NCBI GenBank assembly: GCA_954871525.1
Contig: OX940861.1
Coordinates: 41,739,201 to 41,803,200 of the forward strand
DNA from: Parietaria judaica
Taxonomy: Eukaryota; Streptophyta; Magnoliopsida; Rosales; Urticaceae
Direction: 5' to 3'
DNA length: 64,000 bases
This document shows, piece by piece, positions 11,260-23,824 of this stretch; positions within the stretch are counted from its first letter, which is position 1, and every line of letters starts with the position of its first letter. Both the position numbers and the translations under genes were made by a program. The notes under the pieces were generated by a model. That model was not told the origin of the DNA. It saw only the letters and a program-made list of their open reading frames with translations, and searched no databases.

Positions 11260-12167
11260 AACAGACCTCTGAGTCAGAATGGTTGTCGACGATAAACTTC
11301 AAACCCTCTTCCGTCATGACGGAAGGGGGACTCCGAGTCTTAAAGACTGGGCCGGAGCGGGAAGGAGCCATCGAGGCGTCTAAGGGAGAAGGAGGAAGAA
11401 GCTTGGAGGTGAGGGAATGAGGATAACAACGAAAAAGAAACTTTGAGAGAGTTCTTGAAAATACGAAAATGTCTGAAAAAGTGGGTATGAGCTTCGAATT
11501 TATAGAAGGGGGAGAAGGATAGATAGACACGTCTTGATCTGACGGCCCAAATTCAAAGCTTGCTAACTCATCAACGGCTCGTATCAAGGGCCCGTTACAT
11601 ATCTCTACAAGCACTCGAATGCGAAAAGGGGTGGGCATTCAATGCTGAAGGGACATGCGTAAGATTCGAGGCTGACAGGTTTTTGGGAAAGCAAACCAAG
11701 GTGGAACCCGGACCCAAGCAACGGTCGGAGAAGCGAGAGAGTCGGGCTTCCCCGATCGTTAACAGGGATCTTCGCGGAAAAATTCCTCGCTCACCATCAT
11801 TGAGAAATCTTCATCGCTAGGAGTTTCGTCGGGAAAGTTATATTGTTATACTTACAAAATGCGTGTTTACGTTTACACCTTTGGCCTTCGAGGCGTATAT
11901 TTTGGTATTTTACAGGATTTAGGTAAGCGAAGAGGGTTCTCCACCAAAATGCCAGCGACGTTTAAGTCACGATAGCCCTCGCGGACAAGGGACCCGGCTC
12001 GCAACAAGGGGGGACGCGAAGGAGGCCTAGCGAGGAAAGGAAGCGGCTGAGCAATATAACCACGCGAGGAGCCGAAGAAGCAATCAACGACCAGGAACCA
12101 AATAAGGCCGGCGAGAGCCGACCTCCGAAACAGTTATACTTTATTTTACCAAGTGTATACACTTGAT

Positions 12168-12183
12168 AAAATGGGGGACTAAC
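12168..12183 (+). promoter_or_regulatory. Putative polypurine tract
   Basis: AAAATGGGGGACTAAC lies directly upstream of the 3' LTR, the expected position of the second-strand primer of an LTR retrotransposon. Confidence 0.6.
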
Positions 12184-12931
12184 TGTTAAGGTCGGATTTG
12201 GTCAAATCCATCCTCAACACAACTCGTGTCGTTTTGCCCATAAACGACATGAGAGAAGGCGAGGAAGTTCGTCACCCGAGGGGGATTATCCCCGAGGAGG
12301 AACACCCCCGAGGAGGTTCATCCACGAGGAGACGCAGCCACGCGAGAGCAAGTTGCGATGAAGCGTCCCATCACACCCGACGAGGAACTTCGTCATGATG
12401 ATTGTGCAGAATGACCCTTGACGAGACGTGCATTTAATGAAGCCGACCTACTCACTCGATGAGAGCGTCAGCGACGAGGCTTGCAGAGCCGAATGACGGC
12501 TGACGGGATGCGCATTTAATGAGGCGCACCTACCCATAACGGCAGCCTGCTCGGAAGCGACATAAAGCAAGAATTGACCATGCTGTCCTCAAATCACGCC
12601 AGAAAAGGAATGATTAAAAGGAAAAAAGGCATTGTAAAACTCTATAAAAGGCAAGATAAGCCTCATTGGGAATGGTTCGGAAAATTAGAGAAGAAAGCCC
12701 CGAAAAGAAGAAAATGAGATCTTGTAATAGAAAAGGCTAAGGAAAAATAGAGAGGAAATAGAGAGAGTGGATGTCCATGATCATTCATGTGTCCAGCTAT
12801 TCAACGGAAGAAAACCGAGCTCATTTCGGAAAATATAATAAAACAGAGACATTCATCATTTATTCTTGTTTATTTGTTATATGGTGATTGTCTTTGTGAC
12901 TGGAAAAGGGTGGTGAAAATCGCCCTCTACA
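12184..12931 (+). repeat. 3' LTR
   Basis: 748-bp long terminal repeat matching 9471-10223 almost throughout. It lacks 5 nt present in the 5' copy (GGTCG near 9698). It ends in CTCTACA and is followed by the TSD CACGA. Confidence 0.9.
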
Positions 12932-13957
12932 CACGACACATCTCATCTTTTGTCGTCGAAACCCCAAATTTTTGAATTTTTTTCACCTTTTTTTTTCGTT
13001 TCCCTCCCTTTTTCTCTCTTATTTCAGACTTTCTCTCTCTTTTTTCTTCACTTCTCACTTCGGTCTCTTCTTTCTTTCTCTCACTCTCCTTCCTCTCCTT
13101 CTCTCTTTTTATCCTCAACCTTGCCCTAGACGTCGTCGTCGCCGTTGTCGTCGCCGTGGAGGAGAACGCCGGCCACCAACAAGTCTACGCCCTAACCGAG
13201 TTTCTACCTGAACAAGGTTAGAATCCGAGCCCTAAATTAATATTACATTTTTAATGCATTTTTGTGTTAAAATATTATTGTTTATAGTTTATGTGATGAT
13301 ATTTTGATGATTTAGTGAATATCTCTTAGTGGGTTAATAAATTTGTTGATGCTTTTTAGTTTTTGTTGATTTGTGTTTTGGTTTGTTGGTGGGTTTATAT
13401 TTTTTGAAATTTGTTGATAAATTTTGTGGGTTTATGAACTTTCTTGGATGTTTTTTTTGTAGGCTCGGGGCAAAGTTCATGTTACACAATACAAACGGCT
13501 TGAATTTGCACTCGGTGGTCAAAGTGGCGATTTCAAAATCATGTCCGTAACAACCGGAAAATCATGAGTACGAATACTTCGTCATGAAGTTCGGGCAGGA
13601 CATCATTTAAAGGGTATTAATTTTGTTGATAAAAAAAGTATTTATAGTTTAAAAGAGATAGATTCTCTTAGAGTTAGATTAGGTGTATATGTTCTTCAAA
13701 AATTTGCTAAGTATGATGAAGAATAGAATATTATGTATATGGACGATTTTATATTCTTAGGTACATGGACGATGGTACTATTTGTAAGTATAAACGATAC
13801 TTTTTGTAGGTACGGAAGATTATTTGTATAAATCGGCTAATTTTGTAATTTATTTTATAATTTATTATATAAAATATATATTATTTATTATTTGCAAGTG
13901 ATACCAAAGCATCCGGGCGATTTTAATCGCCCGGTTTTTTTAATTTTATATCGGCAT
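12932..13957. other. CACTA interior right of the LTR element
   Basis: This part of the CACTA element contains a long pyrimidine-rich tract (about 12980-13120), a short GC-rich segment with GTCGTCGTCGCC repeats (13131-13190) and AT-rich filler. The pyrimidine tract followed by a GC-rich start looks like the 5' end of a plant gene, possibly a captured one, but no extended frame follows. Confidence 0.4.
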
Positions 13958-14319
13958 TTTCGACGACGGATAATAAGTGTCGTTGGATGTAACCACGCCG
14001 CGGCGAACATTATATTTGCCGCGGCGAAGTTTCATTCCAACGTCACTTATCAGTGTCGTTGGATAAATGTGCGCCGCAGCACATATAATGTTAGCCGCGG
14101 CATACCATTGGCCCGAGAGGAAATTTTCTAGTTTTGAAAGCACCTCACACGACACTTATTATGTGTCGTCGGAATGTTCCTTCCAATGACACTTAAATAA
14201 GTGTCGTCGGATATCATACGACGGAGGATCCGACGACACATAAAAAGTGTAGTTGGAACTCTCCGACTACACTTAAACTTCACTTTTTAAGTGTAGTCTA
14301 ATCCCTTTTTTTAGTAGTG
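13958..14319. repeat. CACTA right subterminal palindromic array
   Basis: Repeated AAGTGTCGTTGGA / TCCAACG..ACTT and GCCGCGGCGAA / TTGCCGCGGCGAA motifs in opposite orientations continue up to the terminus. They mirror the left subterminal region (7500-7990), as expected for transposase-binding arrays of CACTA elements. Confidence 0.75.
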
Positions 14320-14812
14320 ATATACCAATAATATTATATTATTAGAAGTATATAACAATTATTATTGTTTTGCAGAAAGGTAATAAGATAAAACAAAAAT
14401 CATAAAATGTCGTCATAAAGGCATTAACAATAGATTTCGACCAAAAACAAAAACCTCGTGACAAAATATCATAAGTATTTTGAGTACTCAAAACCTACAA
14501 AGTACGTATATTTTTACAGCATATACTTTTAATATTATTTATTTATTTATTAATGACTAAGGAGTGAGATACTAATGAATTTTTTTTGAAATGATACTAA
14601 TGAATATTGGGTAACCTAAAGTACAGTATCACCTATATATAGTATTTAGTGTACTTTACCACAACATAATAAATTAAGGACCACCAAACAATAGCACAAA
14701 TCAACTAACTAAAGCCAAAATACCTGCAAAAGTACTAATTATATAAGCCTCATGCCGAGAGATCGAGTCATTTGACTCTCTTGAAAATTACTCATTGAAT
14801 ATTATTACAAAT

Positions 14813-16009
14813 TAGATGTCTCAAGTGGGCCACACCGGCCCGGCCCACAACCCGTTAAGCCACATATTAAATGGGGCGGGCTTGAGCCGCCCCGTTCAAT
14901 GTGCGGAGTAGGGAGGGGCGGGTTTTTTAAGATTCGAATTTAGTGGGTTTTTTACGGGTCGAACTAAGTTGGCTTTTCACAAACTAAAACGGGATAGATT
15001 TTTACGGGTTGATATGCAATAATCATTTACATCTCTTAGCGGAACATATAAATAAAAATTCAATAGAAATTCAAATTAATACCAACATAGAAGATAATGA
15101 ATAGAGTAACGAACAACAATACCTTTATTTTTATTTTTTTTGTCTGCTCGATATTCATCAAACCGAAACTAGTGAATAATGAAATTGATTAATTAAATAT
15201 GGAAGAAATTTATGAATCATCAAACCGAAACTAGTGAATAATGATTTTGACTAGTAAATTATGAAGATGATTATAAGCGAATTATTACTTGATAATTTAT
15301 AATTCATGAATGTTGAAATTGATTCGTGAATTTCAAAATTTAGAGGTTGAATAGAGAATATGAAAGTGAAAATGAATAATAAAATGAGAATAAGTGATTC
15401 TGGAATTGATCAGTGAATAATAAAATTAGAATAATAATTTATGAAAGTGGTAAGTAATTATGAATTGTAAAGTTGAAACTAGTTAATTAAGAAATTCATT
15501 AAGAAATTATGTAATTATACTTGAAATCGCTAACTATTGTAATTGATTACTTCATCATGAAACTAAAACTAAAATCAGAGAACGTTCAAATCGATTAGCG
15601 AATTTTAGAAATGATTAACGAAGTTAAAATTGTATAATTGAAAAATTAAAGAACTATATAGAATATATACAACAAATAAAGTAATAAATTATCTAATACA
15701 AAAATAATTTTTAAATTCTATAATAATAAAATATTTAGAGTAGTTTTTTTTATATTTTCATTAGTATCAATGTTACAACTTAACTTTTTTTTTATATATA
15801 TGCAAAGGCTTTTAAATGGGGCGGGTTTATGTGGGCTTCCAGGTGGGGCGGGGCGGGCCTAGGAAAACATAACCCAGCCACATCCTTTTGACAGGGGTGG
15901 GCCTAGCCCGGCCCACAAAAAAAAAAACAGGGCAGGGCGGGCCATACCCACTTTTTTTTTACGAGTTGGGGCGGGTGGGCCTGGGCCGGTCTGGCCATTG
16001 ACACCTCTA
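14813..16009. mobile_element. hAT-like non-autonomous element, 1.2 kb
   Basis: The left end TAGATGTCTCAAGTGGGCC and the reverse complement of the right end TAGAGGTGTCAATGGCCAGA are related inverted termini. Both are followed by GGCCC/GGGCGG-rich subterminal sequence. The flanks TTACAAAT and TTATATAT could be a decayed 8-bp duplication. Subterminal GC-rich arrays and TAGRGGTG ends are typical of plant hAT elements. The interior is AT-rich and non-coding. Confidence 0.6.
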
Positions 16010-16802
16010 TTATATATCAATCGCAAAACAATAATAAATAAAAATTAGCACATGAGTTTTAATGTGGAAATCTAATTTAAAGAGAAAACTACACGGATAC
16101 AAAGACTAAGAATTCACCATTGTCGAAAAAACGTTACATTACGAAAATAAATTATTGGAAATTTCTTGGAAGACAAAGACGTTCCGGGCTTGAGTCATGC
16201 ATGGATGCGATTTCCTTATATTGTTTTGAGCACCTCCAAGAGCTAGTGTCTAGATGTCTATAATGCAAGAATATGATAGGATACAACAAGCCTTGAATCG
16301 CATTGCAGAAGACTTTTGCGAACTACGAAATAGGCGAGAACATTTAAAAAAAAAATTAGAGAGAAGAGTTTGGGAATTCATAATAAGATTGCAACTGCTT
16401 TCTAAAATCAAATTCCAGACAGTTTTAATAAGCAAAAGTAATTGTCGCTTTTAAATGCAACGATTCTTTTGAAAGAGCAACATTTTGCCAAAACTGCCCC
16501 TCGCAACGACTAGTAACCGTCATTGCTATGCGAGAATCGCTCGCCCCTATGCTACGTGCTTCAGTGTACCTACAAGACTCCACTAGCGCCTCTACGCCCA
16601 TGCATGAGCCAGTGTCGCCACTTGCCTCCAAGTCACACTACATGACATATCATCACTAACTCAACTGCAGGTTGACGAGCTAGTCCTATAATGTATTTCT
16701 ATTTAAACAATACCAACTCATAGTGATATGCATTAATGCAATAATGAAATATTAATAAAAAACCTTAACTACAAGAAACTAATCGTGGCTATAGATAAAA
16801 AC
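16010..16802. other. Non-coding spacer
   Basis: No gene is supportable. A small frame near 16254-16454 is not recognised, and its complement is equally open. Confidence 0.5.
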
Positions 16803-17563
16803 TAGAGGTGCAAGCGGACCGGGTACCCGGATATTTTGCCATACCCGCTACCCGGATCCGGAATCCGGGTTTTTTGAAATTGAAACCCGGATCCGGATAT
16901 TTTAACATAAAAACCCGGAAATCCGGATCCGGGTTAAAACCCGGTTTTAAAATAAAAAACCGGTTTTTAAACCCGGATCCGGATTTTTATTTATTTTCGG
17001 TTTTAAAATCCGGTTCCAGGTTATAATACGGATTTGAACCTAAATTTTATATTTAAAAAAAAAAACTTGAAGTAATTATAGCCAAAATTAAAAAATCAAA
17101 CTATATCATAAACATAACACATATACTTACAAAAACTGATAAGTAATTAACATAATAAATACATGTAATGTTTTATACTATTAGTATTGTGAGAGAAAAA
17201 AATTATATCAATTTGGACTAGAAGAAACAAATGATTAACCTACAACATTAGTTTGGAGTTGGATGAGAAACAAATAAATGAATATTTCTCTTGATAGAAA
17301 TTCAATATGTATATTTTTTTGTATGAAAATTCTAAATATTTTTATGTATATATTTAATAACCGGGTTTTAGTAAGCTACTATGCGGGTTCCGGGTTTTTT
17401 ATTCTCTAAATCCAGTACCCGGAACCGGTTTAATCCGCATGCGGTTTTTTAATAAACCGGTTCCGGTTTAACCCGGATTAATACGGTTCCGGTTTATTTA
17501 AAATACGGTTCCGGTCCGGATGCGGTTTAAAACCCGCATTTCCGGGTTTTATTTGCACCCCTA
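16803..17563. mobile_element. hAT-like element with perfect 8-bp TSD
   Basis: The ends TAGAGGTGCAAG and (reverse complement) TAGGGGTGCAAAT are inverted. The flanks are a perfect ATAAAAAC duplication (16795-16802 and 17564-17571). Both subterminal regions carry many copies of ACCCGGATCCGG-type motifs in both orientations. 8-bp TSD and TAGRGGTG termini place it in the hAT superfamily. There is no transposase, so it is non-autonomous. Confidence 0.85.
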
Positions 17564-17735
17564 ATAAAAACTAGTCGTTATAAGTTATAAGCTACATGTG
17601 GACTAGTCAATCCAAAGATCGAGTGGGCTTTGGGATCCAGCATGTTGTTCCCAATACATAGATTTATGTCACAAAAATATTATTAAAAAAAAAAATTCTT
17701 GAAACGGCTTTTCTAGATATCTTTCATCACTGGTA

Positions 17736-17738
<3 letters not shown>

Positions 17739-17792
<54 letters not shown>
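17739..17792. repeat. (TA)n microsatellite
   Basis: About 27 uninterrupted AT dinucleotides. Confidence 0.95.
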
Positions 17793-17795
<3 letters not shown>

Positions 17796-18088
17796 GATTA
17801 TAAAAACATATATATTAGTCAGTATATGTATTTTGTTTAATCATCGTAAGAGGAAATAATGTGCATGGGGCAATGAAAATAATGAGGACCATATTTAGCT
17901 AATTTAATAATAGGACACCACACGCCGTACTCAAAGACCATATTTAGCCTTTAAATTTAAAATATATGACTGAGTGTTTTTAATTGTTTTTAAGCCAATT
18001 AATTACATAGTTAATAACTTTTTTAGTAAATGTGACAAATTACTTAAGTAAAACCAGGAAAATAATAATAAATTTTAGATAAAAAAAA

Positions 18089-18531
18089 GGGTTAATGACG
18101 GCAAAAATACCCAATGTTTGGTCACCCAAAGTTTAAAAGTGGTGGGAAAAGTACCCAAAGTCGCATTTGTGGAGTTGACCACTCCATTCTCGTAACGCAG
18201 TTAACTTACCCGTCAACTCTGGCCATGTGGACAAATGTGGGTTGCTGACATAATAATTTTTTGCCACGTGGACAAGCCCAATTAGGGGTTTAATTCGTTA
18301 TTTTATCGTAAACGAGGCCGATGTGGGCTCATCCACGTGGCAAAAACTTGCTATGTCAGCAATCCACGTTTGTCCACGTAGCCAGTGTTAACATGTAAGT
18401 TAACTGCGCTACTAGAATGGAGTGGTCAATGCCCCAAATGTGACTTTGGGTACTTTTGCCACCACTTTTAAACTTTGGGTACACAAGGGGTTCTTTGACC
18501 AAAATTTGGGTATTTTTGCCATCATTAACCC
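18089..18531. mobile_element. MULE-type foldback MITE, copy 1
   Basis: Almost the whole 443 bp is one imperfect palindrome beginning GGGTTAATGACGGCAAAAAT and ending in its complement. The flanks TAAAAAAAA (18080-18088 and 18532-18540) form a 9-bp duplication, the length made by Mutator-like transposases. A sibling with the same ends sits at 28407-28875 in a kinase intron. Each arm contains a CCACGTGG-type box. Confidence 0.85.
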
Positions 18532-18540
18532 TAAAAAAAA

Positions 18541-18818
18541 AAAGATATCAGCGGCATAAATATTAAAAGTATTTGAAAAATTAACGTTAAATATTTATTT
18601 TTTGTTTTAGCCGGACAAAATATCAATACGTTTCTCTCACATGATAGACATGTACCAAACAATCCTGAAAAAAAAAAATTGTCTATAAAATGAGAGAAAA
18701 TATTAATATTTTATCTGACTAAAAAAAAAAATAGATATTTAACATTGATTCTTCAAACAATTTTTGTATTTATATTGTCAAATAACAAAAAAATCCGTTT
18801 GTTCTCAGTAAGCTCGTG

Positions 18819-18851
<33 letters not shown>

Positions 18852-20300
18852 TTCATGGAGTCTCCATGTGCACTTGACATATCTCACTTGATTTCTAAAC
18901 ACATACATATATGTATAAGAGCAACTGCAACCGAACGCTATTTGTTGAAAATGGCGTTGGTTGGAACTCCAACCGATACCCAAATCTCACGGCAAAATAG
19001 CGTGGGATCTATTAAATCAACAACACCACTCTATTAATGGCGTGCTACTGTTACTTACTGCATTTGTTTAGTTAATTAGGATGTAGTCCTTCAAATTTTT
19101 ATTATTTATATAACAAGTCTTATTTTGTAATATAATTTATTATTCAATACCAAAATAATACATGTTAACTGTTTTAAGTGTTCAAATTATAGAATACTTA
19201 ATAAAAGTTTTTAAAATTGACCTAAAAATTAATATATGTGAATTTCTATATTTTTTATTTTAACAATTGTGTATATTTATTAAATAAATATTTCTTTTAG
19301 TCTAATTCAACATCTATATATATTCATAAGGGTATGAAGATAAATAAGAAAAAATTCAATATAAAAAAATTATTTTAATTTGGTGTTAAAAAATAGAGTT
19401 CGGTTGGAGATGAGGTAGTATTTGATGCGACATTTACTATATAATGGAGTGAAAAATGAAATTATCGGTTGGAGATGGTCTAATGGCATAATCGCAATAA
19501 TTTAACGACGATATGACACTCCATGATGAAGCGATCGAATTTCGAATGAATTATTTATGAAACCATATTATTTCTCTTTCTTCAGGTTAGTTATAAAGAT
19601 CGTATTGGGGTCGGTCCAGCCTTGGAATATAATATATATGAATAGCATATTCCCCACCATTTATCATATCAATCAAAAAAATAATTCTGATGTGAAATTT
19701 TATATATCTTCATTAATAATTATTTAATTCCTACAAAACATTTACTGTTCGATCTTGTGGTGCGCTTCACATGGGTATATTAATTTCTATGTTGCTATAA
19801 TATTCATGGATCTTGCCTTATATGTATATAATTATCCGTAAAATAAAACTAATTATTGAAAAATCAGAACCGACCGAAATAGTCTCCAAGATTTCCAAAC
19901 TGATCATACTAATCCATATGAGCAGTACTTAATTAATAGCTCAAGACTCAAGTGGAAATTAATTAGTAAGGTAAATACATCTTGATATTAATGAGTTTCT
20001 TGTATTAGTTCTCAAAGTATAGATCTAAATTTGTAAATTTCATAACAGTTTTATCTTTTATTCTTATATCAATGAATATGTATTAGGCATCAGTAAAGAA
20101 AATCCGAATAGAATCTGAAAAAATACCAATCAACTTTATAAGATCATGAGTAATGGTATTAGCATATATATGAAAAAAAAAAACTCAAAACGCACTTCAG
20201 AAAAAGTACTTTGACAACTCTTGATAGTCCGAAACTAGGTTTGAAAATCTAATATACTCGTTCAAACATTAATCCAATGATCTTCTTCCTTTGATATTTA
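18541..20300. other. Non-coding AT-rich spacer
   Basis: No gene seen. Contains a short (TA)n tract near 18822-18846. Confidence 0.5.
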
Positions 20301-20309
20301 CGAAAGAGC

Positions 20310-20590
20310 TTCTTTCAAACTGAGAGCTTCGGTTCACGAACAGAGAAATTACCATGCCAAAATCCGGCCTTGGCCATATTAAAATTGCCGTTAGAGTCTC
20401 TTGCAATGCAACCAAATCCTGCTCCTGAACTGTTTGCTGGAAGCAAAGATGCGTTCACGTTGATCTTAACTCTTAAGACCATTGACAATCGGCTTCTTTC
20501 ATATTGCACTAAACTCTTGCCGCTTTACGGTTGTCATCATCAACATGAACTCTCGCAACTCGCTCATCCACAACCCTACATGTCAAGCCC
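20310..20590 (-). pseudogene. LINE-type RNase H fragment
   Basis: The minus-strand frame contains SGAGFGCIARDSNGNFNMAK, the typical start of the plant RNase H-like (RVT_3) domain carried at the 3' end of LINE elements and their domesticated relatives. The frame stops where the catalytic Glu region should begin, so this is a relic. No reverse transcriptase remains upstream. Confidence 0.6.
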
Positions 20591-21171
20591 CTAATATCGT
20601 CTATAGAGATAAACCGATTATTCCAAATAAATGTGTTCCGGCGATACTATAAGTGCCAACAAATCATGTTGTATTTTTCACAACACTCTATCAACCCTAA
20701 ACAAACTAGCTCTTTATAAAGTTAAAGACCCCGACATTCGAATTATATGACACTTATCTCCTCCATCGTCAACTTCGCCGCGAAAAATCACACTCGAAGA
20801 CTTTGGTCGGTGAATATGGTCATGGATAATAGTATTTAAGTTTGAGTAACAAAAATTTCGATAAATTTTTTTTTTTTAAATCTCGATGAATGCTTAATAT
20901 AGTTAATATATTTGTACAGTATATATATAGATCAGTTCAATTTCCTGCATGAAAACTATTATTACGTGAAAACAAAATATGAAACACTCCAATTCTTTAT
21001 AAGACAGATTTTAATGACGTCGAAGAAAGCAACAAAATTATACTTGACCCCTTAATTAAATAATTTCTCCAACACTATGATGATCATATATATATTTATA
21101 TATTATATATATATATTAAAAGTAACTCTTATTATTTGCTAATATATGTGGATAGAAATTTATTGCCGACA

Positions 21172-21250
<79 letters not shown>

Positions 21251-22410
21251 AGTGGAAAAGAAGAACCTAGCTAGTGTCACCATAAATGTGTTGTTGTCCC
21301 ACCAATCATATTGAGAAATGAATTTCAGACATTGGCTATCTCAACGAAGGAACACATTATAATTAAGTTTCTCTATTATTGCTCCAAAAAAAAAAAATTG
21401 TTATCATGTGCCTTTGCAATTTTCATGCAATATATTGCATTGTAGAATATCACTTTATTTCATCATACTTAAGGAATATGCTATCTACATAACATTTAAA
21501 ATGATAAATATTTAAATTATAATTGTTCTTTTATATTTAAAGAAATTATAAATATAAGATTTAATAATTGATTATAATTAAGTATAACATGAGATTAAAG
21601 CTCTATTTTTAATGAATAAATATTTAAATTGAAAATAATTACAGAAGAATCCGATTATTAATCAGTGTGATACATAGGTGAATAAATGTATGTAAGATTT
21701 TTAATTTAACTATTTTGCCAGTAAAAAAATAAGTCTACTATCAGATTTTACCGGTAAAGATTAAATTCTACTAATTGAGTATGATTATTTTCAAATTACA
21801 CATTTTACTCACTGAAAAATGGAAGTTAAAACTCCTTTCTTCATATTTAATTATAATTTGATTATATTTTGTACCATTAATCCTAAATAATAATTTCCTA
21901 TCAATTTATTATCTTGTCTACGATTTATTATTTGTTTCCTGTGTTTATATATTGCTGAGAGAATCCTTAACCAAAAGAAATATTCGATAAATTAATTCCT
22001 AATTTATATTTTATAATACTATTATAAGCTTGTCATATGGTTAATTAAATATAATAATTAATTAGCACTTTTTTGTTGCTGCAGCAAATGAAATTATACC
22101 TTAAAGTAAGATAAATTACATCAATCATGAATGAATGATCTCTTTTTATCTTATCATAAGCTATAATTATTCGAGCTATCAGCAATTAATATATTCCACT
22201 TTATCCTAACATATAATCAAACTTCTCTTCCAGTTATGTAGTGATTCTGATAATACATACCTTAATTATAAATATTATATATACTGATAAAGCATATATA
22301 TTTGTAAAATATAATCCTTTTCAATTACTATAATTATAATAAGTAGGTGGATATTTAGACTTACAATGAATTTCGTCAATAAAAAGAAAAACGACATGCA
22401 TAAATCAAAT

Positions 22411-22453
<43 letters not shown>

Positions 22454-22500
22454 ATTTTTTTATACGGTAAATATCATATATAACCATCAACGGCTTATTC
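20591..22500. other. AT-rich spacer with long (TA)n tracts
   Basis: No gene is supportable. It holds a (TA) run of about 37 units at 21173-21246 and another at 22413-22451. Confidence 0.55.
21173..21246. repeat. (TA)n microsatellite
   Basis: About 37 AT dinucleotides, the longest simple repeat in the window. Confidence 0.95.
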
Positions 22501-22524
22501 ATGTTTCGTTCTCTTTTCATATTG

Positions 22525-22980
22525 ACCTTTCGCGTATGAAGTTGAAGTGATAACTGTTGTATTTGCGGTGGAGAAAGCTATGGAATTTCATTGGGATAAT
22601 TTATGGCTCGAGTGTGATTCTACATACGTAGTTCAACTTTTTCAGAAGAATCGAGCTTGGTTCCTTGGAAGTTATGGGCTCGCTGGTCCAAATGCATCCG
22701 CTATGTGGAAGTCATTCATTTCAGAGTATCTCATATTTTTGATGAATGAAAAAGAATAGCCAATGCATTGGTTAGTTTTGATGCGAGATATTTAAGTCAT
22801 CATTGGTAGTCTTCGCACTTGGATTTTTCTTTGTCTTTTGTAAACTACGATATTTGTTCGAAAGAGAATTTTATATTTAGATAGTTCTCTTCTCTTTTTA
22901 TTTGATCCGTAAACTTTGATGTTTTTATTTATATTATTACGAGCCCCGGTTCTTACTTTATATTTCTTGGGTGCCAACCT
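22525..22980 (+). pseudogene. LINE 3'-end relic (RNase H plus tail)
   Basis: The frame at about 22525-22757 reads FAYEVEVITVVFAVEKAMEF followed by LWLECDSTYVVQLF. This corresponds to the Glu and Asp motifs of the RNase H domain found at the C terminus of plant LINE proteins. It degenerates after about 22700, where the expected VPWKLR..W motif is scrambled by small indels. The following AT-rich stretch resembles a LINE 3' untranslated tail. It is the same family as the relic at 30789-32030. Confidence 0.6.
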
Positions 22981-23477
22981 AGTTGAAATTCAAATTCACT
23001 TAACGATATCGGACCTCTATGTTTAAATAAATAAATAAATAACCATCAACATATTATATTTTTTATCTGAATATATTATTAAGTATCAACCCAAATTCTC
23101 TTACAGATTTGATAAATTTGTGCTAACAGAAAAAAAAAAAAAATCTCTATCTGTTAACTTGTCATGTCTGCTGAAGGTTGTTTTTACCGAAAAGACAAAA
23201 AAAAAAAAATCATTGGAGTTAGATATCAATCAATTAAAGCATTCATTTGAGTTTGATGTAAGGAATTATACACATCTAAAATATTATGCTAATTCCAAAT
23301 TATAATTATAAGTTAATAAAGATATTCCCTTTTTGTCACGTGCCATTAGCATTAGCAGAATATTTTTAGGTCATGAGATATTTATGGCAAAAGTATTTAT
23401 ATATATGTTACAAAAATTATTATATATATTCCCAAAAATATTATTATTAAGAAGTAAAAATTCTCAATGATATTAAA

Positions 23478-23824
23478 TTTTTGGCACAAACAATTAATTT
23501 TTTTCACTACTTCCTATAGTGAAGTTTCATGTGCATATGTATGATTTGATCATGTTTTTCGCTCATATTGATCACATTTTTGTTTGTTTTGACCATTTCC
23601 ATGTGGCTACAAGATGAGTAGATGACATATACTGTTTTAGTTATTTGCATTGTGTAACACTTTTTGGCTACTATGCAAAAATTTAGTGTATGTTGTCAAC
23701 TCTTGAAGTTCTTATAACTCATTTGTGGTCAGAAGGGACAAAAAGATTATCAAATCATATATCGCCACGCAAAACTTTATGGTAGAGAATTAATAAATAA
23801 AAAATAAGTATTTATACCAAATTA
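23478..23824. mobile_element. Foldback (MITE-like) element, copy 2
   Basis: The left half contains TGTATGATTTGATCA and the right half the inverted ATCAAATCATATAT. Outer ends TTGGCACAAACAATTAATT and (reverse complement) TTGGTATAAATACTTATT also match. It is related to 6639-6967. No TSD resolved. Confidence 0.5.

Larger units (their letters stand above)
9471..12931 (+). mobile_element. Non-autonomous LTR retrotransposon nested in CACTA
   Basis: Two nearly identical LTRs (9471-10223 and 12184-12931) start with TGTTAAGG and end with CTCTACA. They flank a 1.96 kb interior and are bounded by the 5-bp duplication CACGA (9466-9470 and 12932-12936). A primer-binding-site-like TTTGACGCCCACCGAGG follows the first LTR, and a polypurine-like AAAATGGGGGACTAAC precedes the second. 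No gag, protease, reverse transcriptase or integrase frame is present, so mobilisation would need proteins in trans. By eye the LTRs differ by about a dozen substitutions and one 5-nt deletion (about 98% identity), which makes the insertion young. Architecture and the antisense frame suggest the Ty3/gypsy Tat-like non-autonomous group; that lineage is inference. Confidence 0.9.
7486..14319. mobile_element. CACTA (En/Spm-type) transposon, 6.8 kb, non-autonomous
   Basis: The left end reads CACTACTACAAATATAGGA, and the reverse complement of the right end reads CACTACTAAAAAAAGGGA. The element is flanked by the 3-bp duplication ATA (7483-7485 and 14320-14322), as expected for CACTA elements. Both subterminal regions are packed with alternating palindromic motifs: TCCAACGACACT..AGTGTCGTTGGA, and pairs of GCCGCGGCGA. 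Subterminal arrays of this kind bind the TNPA-type protein in studied CACTA elements. I recognise no TNPA or TNPD/transposase reading frame, so it is probably non-autonomous. An LTR retrotransposon (9471-12931) sits inside, so the element was about 3.4 kb before that insertion. Confidence 0.88.
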
